The translations under genes were made by a program, and so were the position numbers. Below the pieces are notes generated by a model. The model searched no databases and was not told the DNA's origin. It saw only the letters and a program-made list of their open reading frames with translations. Source: Persicaria tinctoria (Eukaryota; Streptophyta; Magnoliopsida; Caryophyllales; Polygonaceae). From it: a DNA stretch of 64,000 nt. The first letter of the stretch is position 1, and every line of letters begins with the position of its first letter. Below are positions 1-11,058 of the stretch, in pieces. The stretch spans positions 29,297,688 through 29,361,687 of the forward strand of contig JBANSL010000013.1 of the NCBI GenBank assembly GCA_037127255.1. The letters are read 5' to 3'.

Positions 1-911
1 AGTGGCACATTGTCCACCATGCCTGTTGGGATGACCGCCGTGTTGTTCGCCATGTAAAGTTTAGCATCCACAAGCTCTAGGGCACATATCTTAATCTTGG
101 ACCAGATTGATAAAGGCATTATACTCAAACTGGCTCCCAAGTTGCATAAAGCATTAAATTTATATTGACCAAATCCAATAGTTATAGCAAACTTACCTGG
201 ATCTGGCCTTTTCTCAAGAACGTCCATTTGGCTGCACTCCTCTGCGATCTCAGACATTGACCGCTTTTTGCTTAGAATCTCCTTTAGGAATTTGACATAT
301 GATGGCATCTCATTAAGAGCTTATGTGAAGGGTATTGTGACGTTGAGCCTTTGAAGCATCTTGATGAAACGCTGAAACTTCTTCTCTCCCGGGTCCTTTG
401 GAGATTTCGTCGGGAAAGGCAGCTTTTTCTTTAGTGAAGGTGCTGATGTCGAGTGCAGAGGGTCGATATTGAGTGACGTTTGGTCGATATCAACCTGTGT
501 GTGGTCAATATTGATCGGATCGGCTGGCCTCGGGATTTGTGGAGGAATTGGGTCGATTTCGACCAGGGAGGGGTCAATATCGACTGGGGACTGGTCGATA
601 TCGACTGGGTTGGTCGATATTGACTTGTCTCCAGTGCCCTTTTCCTCCATCGTTTTCTCGAGCATTTGCATCCGTCGTCCACTCCTTAGGTTCATAGCAG
701 CTACATGTCCAGTAGATTTACCCTTAGGGTTAGGTTCAAAGGTTCCAGGGAGCGTACCTGACTGTTTGGGGACGGATGTTGCCGGCTGGCCAATCTGTGT
801 GTCAATCGATTTCCTCCAAATATCGAATTCCCCAAGCCTAGAGTTGACACCATACATATGAGTGTAGATGGAATTGATAAATTGCTTGGTGTCTGAATAA
901 TTCCTCCGCAT
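1..911 (-). pseudogene. gag C-terminal spacer and protease N-terminus of element Z
   Basis: The frame from 911 down to 321 gives 196 residues with a gag C-terminal tail (FEPNPKGKSTGHVAAMNLRS) followed by an acidic spacer rich in repeated VDIDQ/NIDP units, then the conserved FQRFIKMLQRLNVTIPFT block that precedes the protease. The stop at 321-323 falls inside that conserved region. Beyond it, 1-320 still encodes the KFLKEILSKKRSMSEIA-like block and the protease region around MANNTAVIPTGMV, so the reading was once continuous. The repeated ID units are the translation of repeated TCGATATCGA-type palindromes. It is a decayed retrotransposon polyprotein, not a host gene. Confidence 0.75.
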
Positions 912-1099
912 CTCCTCAAGAATGGTTTGTAGGTTATCTTTCTTTCCTTCTCTGTCAGGGTGACCATGGGCTCTATAGGGAGGGGGATTCTGATGCTGGG
1001 GATGGCGATTGTAGCTCCAGTTCTGGTTCTGATGTGGCCCTTAGTAGTGTCACCCCGCATACCTTACCTCCTCGTGTGTCTCTCCTTGCTGTACTTGAT

Positions 1100-2004
1100 C
1101 GATGTGTGGGCATGCAGTGGTGTTGTGCCTCACAGACCCACATTTCAAGCAAGGTTTATCCTTAGACAGAAACTTAACCTGCTTGGTGAGATGGCGTACT
1201 TGATCGTTTTGGAACTAGTCCCTGACGTCTGGATCAACCTCCTTAGGTGACACATACAACGACATGGATGGGGCATGTCTTTCATACCTTTCGTCAGAAG
1301 CGGCCGCAGAAGTCTCATATGTGTTGTCGTAGTTGGCTAGTGTCTCAAATACCTCCCATGCACGGCGTGGAGTGTATCCGAGATACCCATAGGCGGAGTA
1401 GTTGTTGATCCAGGCAGTTGAAGATGATCTCCTGGATGACGTAAGGTGGTTGTCCATGTGTAGGACAGGATTTCAGAAGCCTCTTGTAGTGCTCCCAGAC
1501 TTGTGATAATGGTTATCCTGGCTTCTGTCTGAAAGTCGTGATCTGTTGTCTGAGAGCAGCTGTCTTTGCAGGAGGAAAGAACTTGTTGAGGAACAAGTCC
1601 TGCAGTTCGTTCCAGGTGCGAATTGACCGTGCAGGCAATCCTACCAGCCACTGTTGTGCTATTTCTGCAAGGGACCAATGAAAAGCCTTTAGTTTTAAAT
1701 ATTCCAAATTAGCACCATCTGCAATAGCTTCACATAAGTCTATAAAAGTGGTGATATGCTCTAAAGGACATTCACTGGTTCTTCCCCTAAATTGACTCCT
1801 CCTAATTTCAGTAATAATAAAAGGACGAATTTCAAAATTAATAGCAGGAAGAACGATCGGCGATTCTGGAACTTCCAGAGTAGGATGCAGATACTCCTTC
1901 GCGTTGGCTGGGATATGCCCTATCTGCTCCTCAAGTTCTTTTCTCGTGTTGACCTCGCGATCTACCCTTGCCTCCCACCGTTGCTGATTCTGTGCATATT
2001 CCAC
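1100..2004 (-). pseudogene. gag of element Z with capsid core and CCHC zinc knuckle
   Basis: The frame from 2004 to 1513 (163 residues) contains the retrotransposon gag core: LKAFHWSLAEIAQQWL near the middle and LFLNKFFPPAKTAALRQQI near the end, the region that forms the capsid-like domain in plant Ty3/gypsy elements. Further along the minus strand, about 1180-1116, a zinc knuckle of the C-x2-C-x4-H-x4-C type can be read (CLKCGSVRHNTTAC), which would bind element RNA. The pieces lie in different frames and a stop follows the core, so the gene is broken. Homologous blocks in elements A and D support the call. Confidence 0.8.
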
Positions 2005-2291
2005 CTCTCGTCAGGCGTGTTCTGCTTCTCTGGTGGTGAATGCCTCAATCTGTTGGCGGAGTTGCTCAAGCTCATGTGCAGGTGTGAGCGGGACCGCATT
2101 CTCATCGTTGATTTGCGACATCCTCCTGAACCTTTGTCGAAGGTGGAAAGCTCATGTGCAGGTGAGTGCGATCAGTTCTTCACATACATTTGGAAAGCAA
2201 AGGCAAAAAGAAAAAGAAAGTAAAAAGGAACTAGAAACAAAACCAAATATAAAAAAGAGAAAAAGAACTAAAAAGGGCGTGATTGATTGCT

Positions 2292-2309
2292 TCCCTAGCA
2301 ACGGCGCCA
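2292..2309 (-). other. primer-binding site of Z (tRNA-Asp type)
   Basis: The minus strand reads TGGCGCCGTTGCTAGGGA, two mismatches from the complement of the 3' end of plant tRNA-Asp. It lies three bases inside the LTR edge at 2313, as expected for a minus-strand primer site. Confidence 0.8.
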
Positions 2310-2312
2310 ATT

Positions 2313-3540
2313 TTGTTGTTGCAGGAGGATGGTCAAGTATGAAATATAAATAAAATATAAAGCAAACTGACTCCCTGTCTCATCAAATAAATACAAGACT
2401 TCCTCCCGTAGTAGTAGAAGGTACAAGACTTTTTAGTGCCATCCAACTAGGGCTGGGCAAAATATGGATCGGACTAGAATCGGACCGGGATCAGACCGGA
2501 ATTTACGGTCTTTGGATCGGAACGGGATATTACGGTGTGATCCACGGTCCAAGATATTTTAATTTTCGGGTTCCGGTCCAAACCCGGGACTAGACCGGAA
2601 TTTCCGGTTCGGACCGGAATTGGACCGAAAACACGTTATTAAAAAAAACTAAAGAAGAGAGGCACGCGTTTCACTTTCACATTGCCCAGTGCCTCGCTCT
2701 TCAAAGTTCAAACACTCTCTCTTTCAGAATCTCTCTCATGTCTCAGCCTCTCTTCGCTTGCGGTCGCTCCAACGCTCCTTGGTGGCTCAGTCGGCCGGTC
2801 GGCCCTCCTCCCTCTATCCTGAAGGGGCTCCTCTCTCAGTCAGCCCTCCTCGGCTCCACCCTCCGTTCTTCTTCTTCCATCTCCGTCCCGAAGCATCTCG
2901 GTTCGTGTTCGTTCGCGACAGCTTTAACGCTCCTCAGTGGCTCAATCAGCACTCCTCCCTCCGTCCCGAAGGAGATTCGCTCATAGTCAGCCCTCCTCGA
3001 CTAATCCCTCCGTTCTTCTTCTTCCCTCTCCGTCCCGAACCCTCTCTGTTCGCTGGCCAGTAAGGCAAAACCGTTCTTCTTCTTCCCTAATCTCTTTCCC
3101 TTTTAGATCTAGTTTGTTTTAGATATATTTTGATTATTTAAAAAAATTAATGTCGATTTTGGTCTGAACATGGAGAAATTATAAACATCTAATATGAATA
3201 TTTGAGATATTTTGCAGATCTAGGTTAGAGAAATCTAGAGATTGAAAACTTTTAATGTAATTGGTTGTTGTATTGTAATTTTCTTGTATTGTAACAGTGC
3301 TAATGTAACCCAAAAAAAAGGGGTTGGAGGATAATCTGGTCTAACCGGTCTTTCCGATCCGCGGACCGGAAAACCCGGGACCATAATTCCCGGTTTCGGT
3401 CCGATCCGCGGTCCAAGTTTATGAAAATTCCGGTCCATCGGATCAGATCGGGACCGGAATGTCCGGTCCGGTCCGATCCGGTCCAGAACGGATGCCCAGC
3501 CCTACATCCAACATATAAGCAGGACTGAAGGTGTTAAGGG
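2313..3540 (-). repeat. 5' LTR of element Z, partial, split by a MITE
   Basis: Starts TGTTGTTGCAGGAGG and shares diverged blocks (AAATATAAATAAA, AAGCAAACTGA, TACAAGACTTCCTCC) with the R/U5 end of LTR D at 56646. The hAT element at 2448-3504 interrupts it. After 3512 only a short stretch could still be LTR, and the outer U3 part is missing. Confidence 0.65.
2448..3504. mobile_element. hAT-type MITE, 1057 bp
   Basis: Terminal inverted repeats TAGGGCTGGGCA and TGCCCAGCCCTA are flanked by a perfect 8-bp target duplication CATCCAAC (2440-2447 and 3505-3512), the hallmark of hAT insertion. Subterminal regions hold many copies of CGGACCGG/CGGATCGG-like words in both orientations. No transposase is visible. 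The open frames at 2689-3122 are pyrimidine-rich shadows without recognisable domains. Confidence 0.9.
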
Positions 3541-3604
3541 TGTATATAGGTACAATCTTAAACTCGAACATTTCAAACCGTCATTTTTAGGTGGAAAAAT
3601 TCAG

Positions 3605-3637
3605 CCCCCCCTACAGAAATTCCTGGATCCGCCACTG
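3605..3637 (-). mobile_element. isolated hAT-like terminus
   Basis: The minus strand reads CAGTGGCGGATCCAGGAAT from 3637 inward, followed by a G run. This form (CAGTGGCGGAnCCAGGA) is common at ends of plant hAT elements. The partner end is not found to the left in this window, so it is probably a remnant. Confidence 0.4.
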
Positions 3638-4752
3638 AGCGGTACCAATTCTTTTGGTCGTTTAATGTGGCGGCGAACATAGCGGAAGAGGAAGACGAAG
3701 ATGATCTCAATCTAGCATTTCAAAGGTCGTCGCCACCACCGTGTCTGCCCTCACGGCGGCCATGCTGGTTGGTACAAGAAGCCAGAACAAGAAAGGATTT
3801 AGTGTGAGTTTGAAAGCGCAACTGATGCCAAGGAAAATCCTGAGCACAAGGGGAGACAACTCGAAGGCAGGACACTTGAAGAGTGAAAGGAGGAAGAAAA
3901 TGGATGAATCGAAGGCTCGAATGCTGAGGGGGACGGGGTTAAGGGTTCGAGAAAAGTAGGTTCAACCCTTGACCTTCTCCGGTGTATCAGCGTCGATCAA
4001 GTGCGATAAGGGAGAATGTACGCATTTCTGCTCTGACGTCGTACTTAGTGTTTTTCAATTAGCTAGAAGGTTTAGTTTCAACTAATCCATTAGAATGAAT
4101 TTCTCCCGTTAAAAATGTTTTGGAAATAATTTTATTGTAAAATTACAAATTCTAGTGAGAATAGGTTCCAATTGGCTGATAGCACATCAATTATCTTAAA
4201 CACAATCAATTTTCATTCCCGATTTGAGCTTGTAGGGGCAATTTAGAGACAAATCGTGAATATCCAAATAAACTAATATTAGACAAAAAAAAATGAGAAA
4301 GGAACTGAGGTACTTTGAGAGATGACAAATTGCAGCTTCCAAACATTAAGAATTCAAGACTACAAACCCTTATCAACCAAAGGTAAGTAGTTGAGACATA
4401 AATTTGAAAGTGGTTTGAGGTTTTAATGATCCTTATCAATTATCCTTTCCGTTATGGAAGTGGTTTGAGGTGTTAATCTTGTTATTGTTGGTTGGTTGTG
4501 TTACTTTGATTGCTTAGTTCATGATGTAGAAGTATAGAAACGGAACCAAGAAGGGCTTGCATCAGTGCATCAAAGACTCTTGCTGCCATGATTCCAATCA
4601 TCTTTAACTTAACTCTATATCAACTATAAGCTGCCATTCAGATTTTGTTTCATAAGTGTTTAAGATAGTTATTTGGTTTTATTTTAAATGGAAAATTCGA
4701 TTCTTTTATCCTCGTAACATCTTTAAGCTATCATTCAGGTTTTTTGGTGCAG
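3638..4752. other. unassigned stretch, probably intronic
   Basis: An open frame at 3741-3959 (72 residues, Lys/Arg-rich) and an acidic frame just upstream (around 3680, residues AEEEDEDDLNLAF) look weakly coding but match nothing I recognise. From about 4060 to 4752 the DNA is T-rich and ends in a pyrimidine tract plus AG at 4751-4752, consistent with an intron before the DnaJ-like exon. Confidence 0.3.
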
Positions 4753-4840
4753 GTTGTATTAAGGAAGAGAAAGAAAAAATTATAAAAGGGGATGATATAG
4801 TCGTAGATTTGGAAGCAACTTTGGAAGATCTATATATACA
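4753..4840 (+). pseudogene. ERDJ3B: ERDJ3B-like DnaJ co-chaperone exon, split by element B
   Basis: After an AG acceptor, the frame reads a block containing KIIKGDDIVVDLEATLEDLY, matching the linker before the substrate-binding domain of plant ER-resident DnaJ protein ERDJ3B (KGDDVxVxLxATLEDLYMGG). Element B inserted here, duplicating ATACA at 4836-4840 and 27513-27517. The exon resumes at 27518-27534, where ATG AGA GGT TCA TTG AAG followed by GTATGA resembles the family sequence and a donor site. Even without B, an extra ATAC shifts the frame at the insertion point. No J domain or other exons are visible nearby, so this is a gene fragment or pseudogene. Confidence 0.65.
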
Positions 4841-5531
4841 TGATGAGAGGGTTTCTCGACCAAATAAATTTATAGTCAAGACCCCGCTATAGTATAGGGA
4901 GTCAGGATCGTCCACGGGAGAGAGTCAGCAGTTCTTTATTTAGTTGTTTTAGGGCAAAGAATAGCAAGAATCGATGAAAAGGTAGGAATTTGGGGGGTTT
5001 ATAGTTGCTGAAATTTGGGAATAAAAAGCAATATGAAAGATATCTAGGGCATAGGGATTACCACAACAACAATCATGCATACATCACAATGAATCACATA
5101 AAAATCATGTTTTTATCTATTAAAGAGGTCAACTTGCATCAACACTAGCAAGGCAATCAATTTATTTTCACAAATTAATAAACTTTACTATCAATTCTTA
5201 ATTAGGTTGTCAAAACTTTCGTTTCAAACCCCTAATTACTATCCAATTCACAATTCAATCTTTCAATTTAATTGCAAAAAGGAATTTCCCCAATTTTCAT
5301 TGAGTACTTAAGCACAAAGGATAGATAAAACCAATCAATTCATCAAATCATAGCAAAATTGCAAGCATAACTATAGTTGGGATCACCCCAACACTAAAAA
5401 AGAGAAGAATTACTCAGAATTCATGAAAGAAAGAATAAACAAAATAAATAAGAAAGAAAACACCTTGCATAAACTTCAAAACGTCGAAAATCGTCGCTGA
5501 AATCTGTCACAAAACCAACGTCTCTCTCCCA
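4841..5531 (-). repeat. 3' LTR of element B, truncated
   Basis: Closely matches 26237-26904 of the right LTR, from GGTTTCTCGACCAAATAAAT to CGTCTCTCTCCCACG. The remaining roughly 600 bp (the counterpart of 26905-27512) are absent and copia sequence follows directly. Confidence 0.85.
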
Positions 5532-5534
5532 CGG

Positions 5535-6694
5535 GTCACAAACACCTTGATCCGTTTGGTTTCTCTGTGAAGGATCTTACTACGGGGATTACTCGCATGA
5601 GATGTAATACAACCGGGGAGCTCTATCCTGTGTCGGCATCAGCATCCAGTCTTTGGCATGCACGCCTTGGTCATCCTAGTCTTGCAGTTTTAGATTTACT
5701 TCGTTCTAAAAGTCTTGTTCAATGTAATAAAGAGCCTCGCTCTAGTTTATGTGTTTCTTGTCAGTTAGGCAAGCATGTCAGACTCCCCTTTCAGCGGTCT
5801 TTCAATACTACTTTTGCACCTTTTGACATTATTCATAGTGATATTTGGACATCTCCTGTGCCTAGCAGAGAGGGTCATAAGTATTACCTTTTGTTTCTGG
5901 ATGATTATACACATTTCTTATGGATTTTCCCTTTGCACTTTAAATCTCAAGTGTTTCCTATCTTTTCCAAATTCCATACTTACATCAAAACACAATTTCA
6001 CACCTCTATCAAGTGTTTCCAATGTGACAATGGTCGTGAATTTGACAACAAGGAATTTCACACTTTCTTTAACACCAATGGGATATCCTATCGCTTGTTC
6101 TGCCCCTATACCTCCCAACAAAATGGCAAGGCCGAAGGAATCATCCGAACCATTACCAATATGATGCGCTCTCTCCTCTTCCACGCATCCATTCCCCCTA
6201 TATACTGGCCTTACGCCTTAGCCACCACATGCTACCTCCTAAACATTCTCCCCTCCACCACCCTCAACCATCGCTCACCATTTCAGACACTATATTGCAC
6301 TTTGCCCAAGTATGATCACCTTCGTACCTTTGGGTGCTTGTGCTTTCCCAATCAGTCATCCACCGCCCCACACAAGCTTCACCCACGCTCCACCCCTTGT
6401 GTCTTTCTTGGTTACCCGTCTGATCATCGCGGCTACCTCTGCCTCGATATCAAGACACACAACATCATTCTCTCTCGTCATGTCACCTTTGATGAGTCGC
6501 GATTCCCCTTTGCGTCTCATACACCCCTGTGTCTCCGTCCGAGTCAGAGTCACCCTTCCCCCATTTCCTTTTTCCCTAGAGCTCTCTCGGTGCTCCTGCG
6601 TCTCCCGCTCCCCCACCCCCACCACCCCCTACCACCAGACCGCACACCCGCAGCGTCTCCGGTGTCTTTCGACCCCGTCAGATCGTCTCCATGA
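5535..6694 (+). pseudogene. copia polyprotein part 1: pre-integrase zinc finger and integrase
   Basis: The frame starts within the polyprotein (DPFGFSVKDLTTG), with no true start codon. The pre-integrase HHCC finger lies at about residues 30-75 of the 375-residue frame (WHARLGHPS ... LCVSCQLGKH). The integrase catalytic core follows, with Asp in HSDIWTSP, Asp in CDNGREFD and Glu in QQNGKAEG, the D-D-E triad. The C-terminal SRHVTFDESRFPF block typical of copia integrase is present near residue 310. The frame ends in a proline-rich linker, and the downstream half is in another frame. That frameshift plus the 5' truncation make it non-functional. Confidence 0.9.
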
Positions 6695-8553
6695 CCACCG
6701 CCCATCACCCCGCTATCCATCCTCATGGCCTAGCAGCGACGTCCCCTCGCCAAACAGCCATGCCGCGGGCGTCGCACAATGTTGCGCCCGCAGCCCATCA
6801 AAACCCCATGCCCCCAGCCTCGCATCACCTACTGGCGGCGGCCGCAGCAGGGCATGCTGCGCCCGTCGCGTCCCTCGCCGCCTTTGCACCCGTTGCCTGC
6901 AGCTCTACTGCGCCCGCCGCCTCATCCCCATGCTTAACCCCTCTTGCCCCCGTCCTTCCCGACTCCCAATCACCCTCTGCCTCCACCCAGACCTCCCTCT
7001 TCCCCTTTCCCACCTCCCACAAAATAGCCCTCCTCGACCCGAATTGGCAGGCGGCTATTCTCGACGAATACAGGGCCCTTACGAAGAATGGTACTTGGGT
7101 TCTTGTTTCTCGCCCTCCTGAGGCGAACGTCATTCGCTGTATGTGGCTCTTTCGTCACAAGTTCCGCTCTGATGGGACGTTGGAGCGCTACAAGGCCCGT
7201 CTTGTGGTGAACGGTAGATCTCAGCAAGCAGGTATTGATTGTGATGAGACGTTCAGCCCTGTGGTCAAGCCTCCCACTATCCGAGTGGTCCTGAGTCTAG
7301 CTTTGTCGCGCAACTGGGCCATCCATCAGTTAGATGTCAAGAACGCCTTTTTCCATGGTCATCTCAACGAGACAGTTTACATGTTTCAGCCGCCGGGGTT
7401 TGCTGATGCTGAGCGTCCAAAGCATGTCTGTCTCCTCAAGCGCTCTCTGTATGGTCTTAAACAGGCTCCGCGGGCGTGGTTCCAGCGTTTTGCCTCTCAT
7501 CTGCTCCGTTTGGGTTTCACTGGCAATCGTTCGGATACATCTTTGTTTATCTATCGCAGAGGCCCGGACTTGGCATTCCTGCTGCTATATGTCGACGACA
7601 TCATTCTCACCGCCTCTTCTGATTCTCTTCAAACGTCCATTATTTTGCAGTTGAGTGCGGAATTCACCATGTCTGATCTGGGTCAGTTGTCTTACTTCTT
7701 TGGAGTTGATGTTCAGCGTCATGTGTCTGGTATGTTTCTCTCACAGAGTAAGTATGCTACTGAGATTGTTGATCGGGCTAAGATGGTCAACTGTAATCCA
7801 GTCGCCACCCCTGTCGATACATCCAACAAGCTCAGAGCTCATTCTGGTCCTTTGGTGGATGATCCGACATTGTACAGGAGCCTCGCTGGAGCTCTTCAGT
7901 ATCTCACTTTCACCAGGCCTGATATCAGTTACGCCGTTCAGCAGATCTGCTTGTTCATGCATGCACCTAGGGAACCTCACTTTCAGGCTTTGAAGCGGAT
8001 CATTCGGTACATCAGCGGCACTCTCGAGCTCGGCACCACGATCACTCCTTCCTCTAAGCTTGATCTTGTTGCTTACACTGATGCGGATTGGGGTGGTTGT
8101 TCTGACACACGTCGCTCCACGTCTGGTTACTGTGTCTTCCTCAATGACACTCTTGTGTCTTGGTCAGGCAAGCGTCAGTTCGTCGTGTCTCGCTCTAGCG
8201 CTGAAGCCGAATACAAGGGTGTTGCCAACGTTGTCTCCGAGTGCTCTTGGCTCCGCAATCTTCTGCTTGAGCTACGTTGCCCCTTGCAGAAGGCCACTCG
8301 GGTCTACACTGACAACGTCTCCGCCGTCTATCTGGCTAGCAACCCAGTCCAGCATCAACGCACGAAGCACATTGAGCTTGATCTCCACTTCGTCAGGGAC
8401 AAGGTTGCCATTAGACATGTCCGCATTCTACATGTCCCGTCCTCTTATCAGTACGCTGATATATTCACCAAGGGTTTACCTAGACAGTTGTTCATTGATT
8501 TTCGTTCTAGTCTCACTGTACGGACCCCTCCCGTTTCGACTGCGGGGGTTTGA
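6691..8553 (+). pseudogene. copia polyprotein part 2: reverse transcriptase and RNase H
   Basis: This 620-residue open frame has a low-complexity Ala/Pro/His linker (residues 1-110), then the copia reverse transcriptase: NGTWVLVSRP, RYKARLVVNG, the LDVKNAFFHGHLNETVYM block with a catalytic Asp, and YVDD near residue 300. RNase H follows from about residue 460 (YTDADWGG, SRSSAEAEYKG, TKHIELDLHFVRD) and ADIFTKGLP closes it. The protein would copy element RNA into DNA inside virus-like particles. The stop codon TGA (8551-8553) overlaps the first bases of the 3' LTR. The frame itself looks intact, but it is disconnected from integrase by a frameshift. Confidence 0.92.
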
Positions 8554-8700
8554 TAGATTACATAGGTCTCCTATTGTATAGTGGCCTAAAAGCCCGTTAA
8601 GGCCCAATACATTTGTAACCTATATATATGTGTTTATCAATGAATGGAAACCCTCAAGGAGGACATTATAATCAATCTCATACTCTCACAATAACATATA
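8551..8700 (+). repeat. 3' LTR of the copia element (short or truncated)
   Basis: Begins TGATAGATTACATAGG directly after the G-rich tract CTGCGGGGGTT. It contains a TATATATATG box near 8624. A possible LTR end is CAATAACA near 8695, which would make it about 145 bp. The exact end is uncertain because no second LTR is present for comparison. Confidence 0.6.
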
Positions 8701-11058
8701 ACCTTTTTTTTTTCCGAATTTTTTTCCCTTTTTTTTTCTGAATTTTGTTTTTGTTTTTAGTTTCATTTTTTTTAAACGAAAAATAACACAATAAAAATAA
8801 AAAACTACTAGTGCATTTATAAGGCGAGCCCAAAATCCTTTTACATAATATGTATAGCAAGATAAAAATATAAAACCAACCCATAACTCAACAAACTAAA
8901 AAATTCTTCTCACTTGAAATCAAACACAAGCTCATTCATTCCACAAACCATCCTTCCAACCAACTCTAAGTCTTAATTCCCAAATGGGGGTCAGGCTCAA
9001 TTCGGCTAAAGATAATTTTGTGGAGCTTATAAATAAAGGTCTCAGGCTAATGTTCTGGCTTCAAGCAGAGATAATACATGGTAGGTAAAGAGAGGATAAA
9101 ATTGGCTTAAAAAATGTCTCCATCATTTAATTCTTATTCCCATAAACATATAAATGTATTGGCTTTGTATAACCATCACAACATTTAGAGATGCATAAGA
9201 AGAGTAAATACACTCAAGAAAGCAGAGGGATTTTTATATGTTCTCCCTATGGGTCAAAATTCTCATTAGGACAAATTTTGTTGGATTTCAACATTTAGCC
9301 TAGGATCATATGTGTTCAATTTCATCACAAATTCACAATCCACATAAAAAAAAATTTAAGGACTTAGGATTTACATGATCAAGTCAATCATTATTTATCA
9401 TCATAGGACATCTAAGTTAGGGTATAAACTCAATAAAATATAAGACAAAATGAAAATAAACATGCATTTTTTTTCGACATTTTTTCAATTTTTTTTTTAA
9501 TTTTTCAGATTTTATGAAATTAAAAGCAAGACTAAAGTGACTAAAACATAAAATGCATAAAACTTAAATATGAATGCATAATATAATCCATAAAATAAGG
9601 TGCAAGACATAAAACATGATCCAAAACACATAAAAATGAAACAAATAAGTTTTCTGAATCTCCCACCCCATACATAAAAATAGACAGTGTCCCCAATGTC
9701 AAAAGAAAAATCAAAGTAAAAGGGAAAGATTCAGAAACTCACAAAATCAAGATTCAGAAGTTGTTGAGGATCAATAAGCTCTCTATGGAAAGGGTGGCGG
9801 CGGATCAAACCAATATATGCTCAAGCCAGAATTAATAACCACGTAAACCAAGCAAAATAACAAGAACTGTATGCACTAAATAAGTCATATAAGCATAGCA
9901 AGCAAGTGCAAAAATATAAGCTCAAGATAAAATAAACAAGTGCATTCTTAAAAATACCAAATAAGCTCAAATGCACCCAAACTCACCACCATATTAAATA
10001 TAATACATTACCTACAAAAATATTCTCAATATAAACCATATAAGTAATGTAAATCAATATGAACAAGTCAACCACCATAACCCCGTACTTATGTTCAAAA
10101 CAAGTAGAAAAATAAATATGAAATATATACAACTTGTTTGCATATGTCAAATCATGCAAGAATATAATTTTCATGCTAAAATAGAAGAAACTAATCAACC
10201 TAAAACATCAAAATCAATTCACAAATCAAAGCCTGAAATGGATCGCAATAAAATTCTTAAAATTGCAATTAGCACACAATCCATAAACAATTTGACAATG
10301 TCATGAACATGAAAATAGCTCCAATTCAACCCAACAACACAACCATGTCCTCAATTTCGACCAATTTGACTTTCAACAAAAAGCCCCAAATTCCGCTCAT
10401 AAATCAAACCCTAAGTTTCAATCTCAACCTAAATCATCAAATCAATCAAAATAATTGAAATAACTAGTTTAGGGTTAGAGATCATACTAAAATCAAGTTG
10501 AATGAAGAAGAAAATTCGGGATTTCGAAGGTGTAACGAGCCAAAAAGGCTGAACAGGGCTGTTGGGCAAAGTGGTTCGGCTAGTGGTGCTGTTGGGCACG
10601 AACCGGGGTGGTTCAGGGCTCGGGAGGTGCGCAAAGGGGTAGGCTCGGGTGCGGCTCCAGCTGTGTGGGTCGGAGATGGTTCGACGGGGTTGTGGAAGGC
10701 CGAGAGAAGTCGAACAGCAATTGGGGAAGAGAAGCGCTCGGTGTGTGCGGTTCTAGGCTTGAGCCTGGTAGGTTCAGGGTTTGCTGGGTTCGGCTGGTGA
10801 AGGTGGTTCGACCGGCAGTGGAAGACTGGCCGGAGGTGGCTCGGTGGAGGCGTGGGTGGTGTGGGTTCGGTTCAGCACTAGGCATTCGAGAGAAGGAAGG
10901 GAGAAAGAGAAGCAGGCGGGGCAGGTTTTTTTTTTAATTCCGTAGGGGTCGGTACCGAGGCTATTAGGGTTGGTACAACCTCGGTATACCTACTGGATTT
11001 TTTTTAAAATTCTTCAAAAATACTTACCCCATCAGTTAGGTCGGTACCGACCCTGAGA
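8701..11058 (-). other. 3' non-coding interior of element B
   Basis: No convincing coding region. On the minus strand a G-rich block (complement of CCCACCCCATACATAAAAAT, around 9663) resembles the 3' untranslated blocks of A (15930) and D (47740), placing this stretch upstream of B's polypurine tract. The rest is A/T-rich with poly-T runs (8704-8780, 9470-9500). At 10500-10920 it is GC-rich; open frames there on both strands have no recognisable domain. TCGGTACCGA palindromes occur at 10949 and 11041. Confidence 0.5.

Larger units (their letters stand above)
1..3540 (-). mobile_element. Athila-like LTR retrotransposon Z, 5' part, cut by window edge
   Basis: Read on the minus strand, the order is 5' LTR (right), tRNA-Asp primer site, gag, then the start of an aspartic protease that runs off the left edge. 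The protein pieces resemble those of elements A (13.3-15.1 kb) and D (54-56.4 kb), so Z is a diverged member of the same family. Coding frames are interrupted, so the copy is dead. The LTR is split by a hAT MITE and cannot be followed beyond about 3540. Assignment to the Athila lineage is inferred from the tRNA-Asp primer site and the DLGA-type protease, because no polymerase domain is visible. Confidence 0.75.
5532..8700 (+). mobile_element. Ty1/copia retrotransposon, 5'-truncated
   Basis: The segment begins mid-polyprotein, just before the pre-integrase domain, so 5' LTR, gag and protease are missing. It continues through integrase, reverse transcriptase and RNase H to a polypurine tract (8540-8550) and a short 3' LTR. 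No matching 5-bp duplication was found, and B's LTR does not resume on the right side. Truncation therefore involved deletion rather than a clean insertion. Confidence 0.85.

Noticed and set aside
2689..3122. Ser/Pro-rich open frames inside the MITE at 2448-3504
   Set aside because: Pyrimidine-rich composition explains the lack of stops; no domain, and the element is bounded as a non-coding MITE.
6312..7133. Additional frames overlapping the copia polyprotein
   Set aside because: Shadow frames in a GC-rich, proline/alanine-coding linker; the true frames carry the integrase and reverse transcriptase motifs.
10498..10937. GC-rich overlapping frames on both strands
   Set aside because: No recognisable motif, frames open in several phases, and the region lies in the non-coding 3' part of element B.
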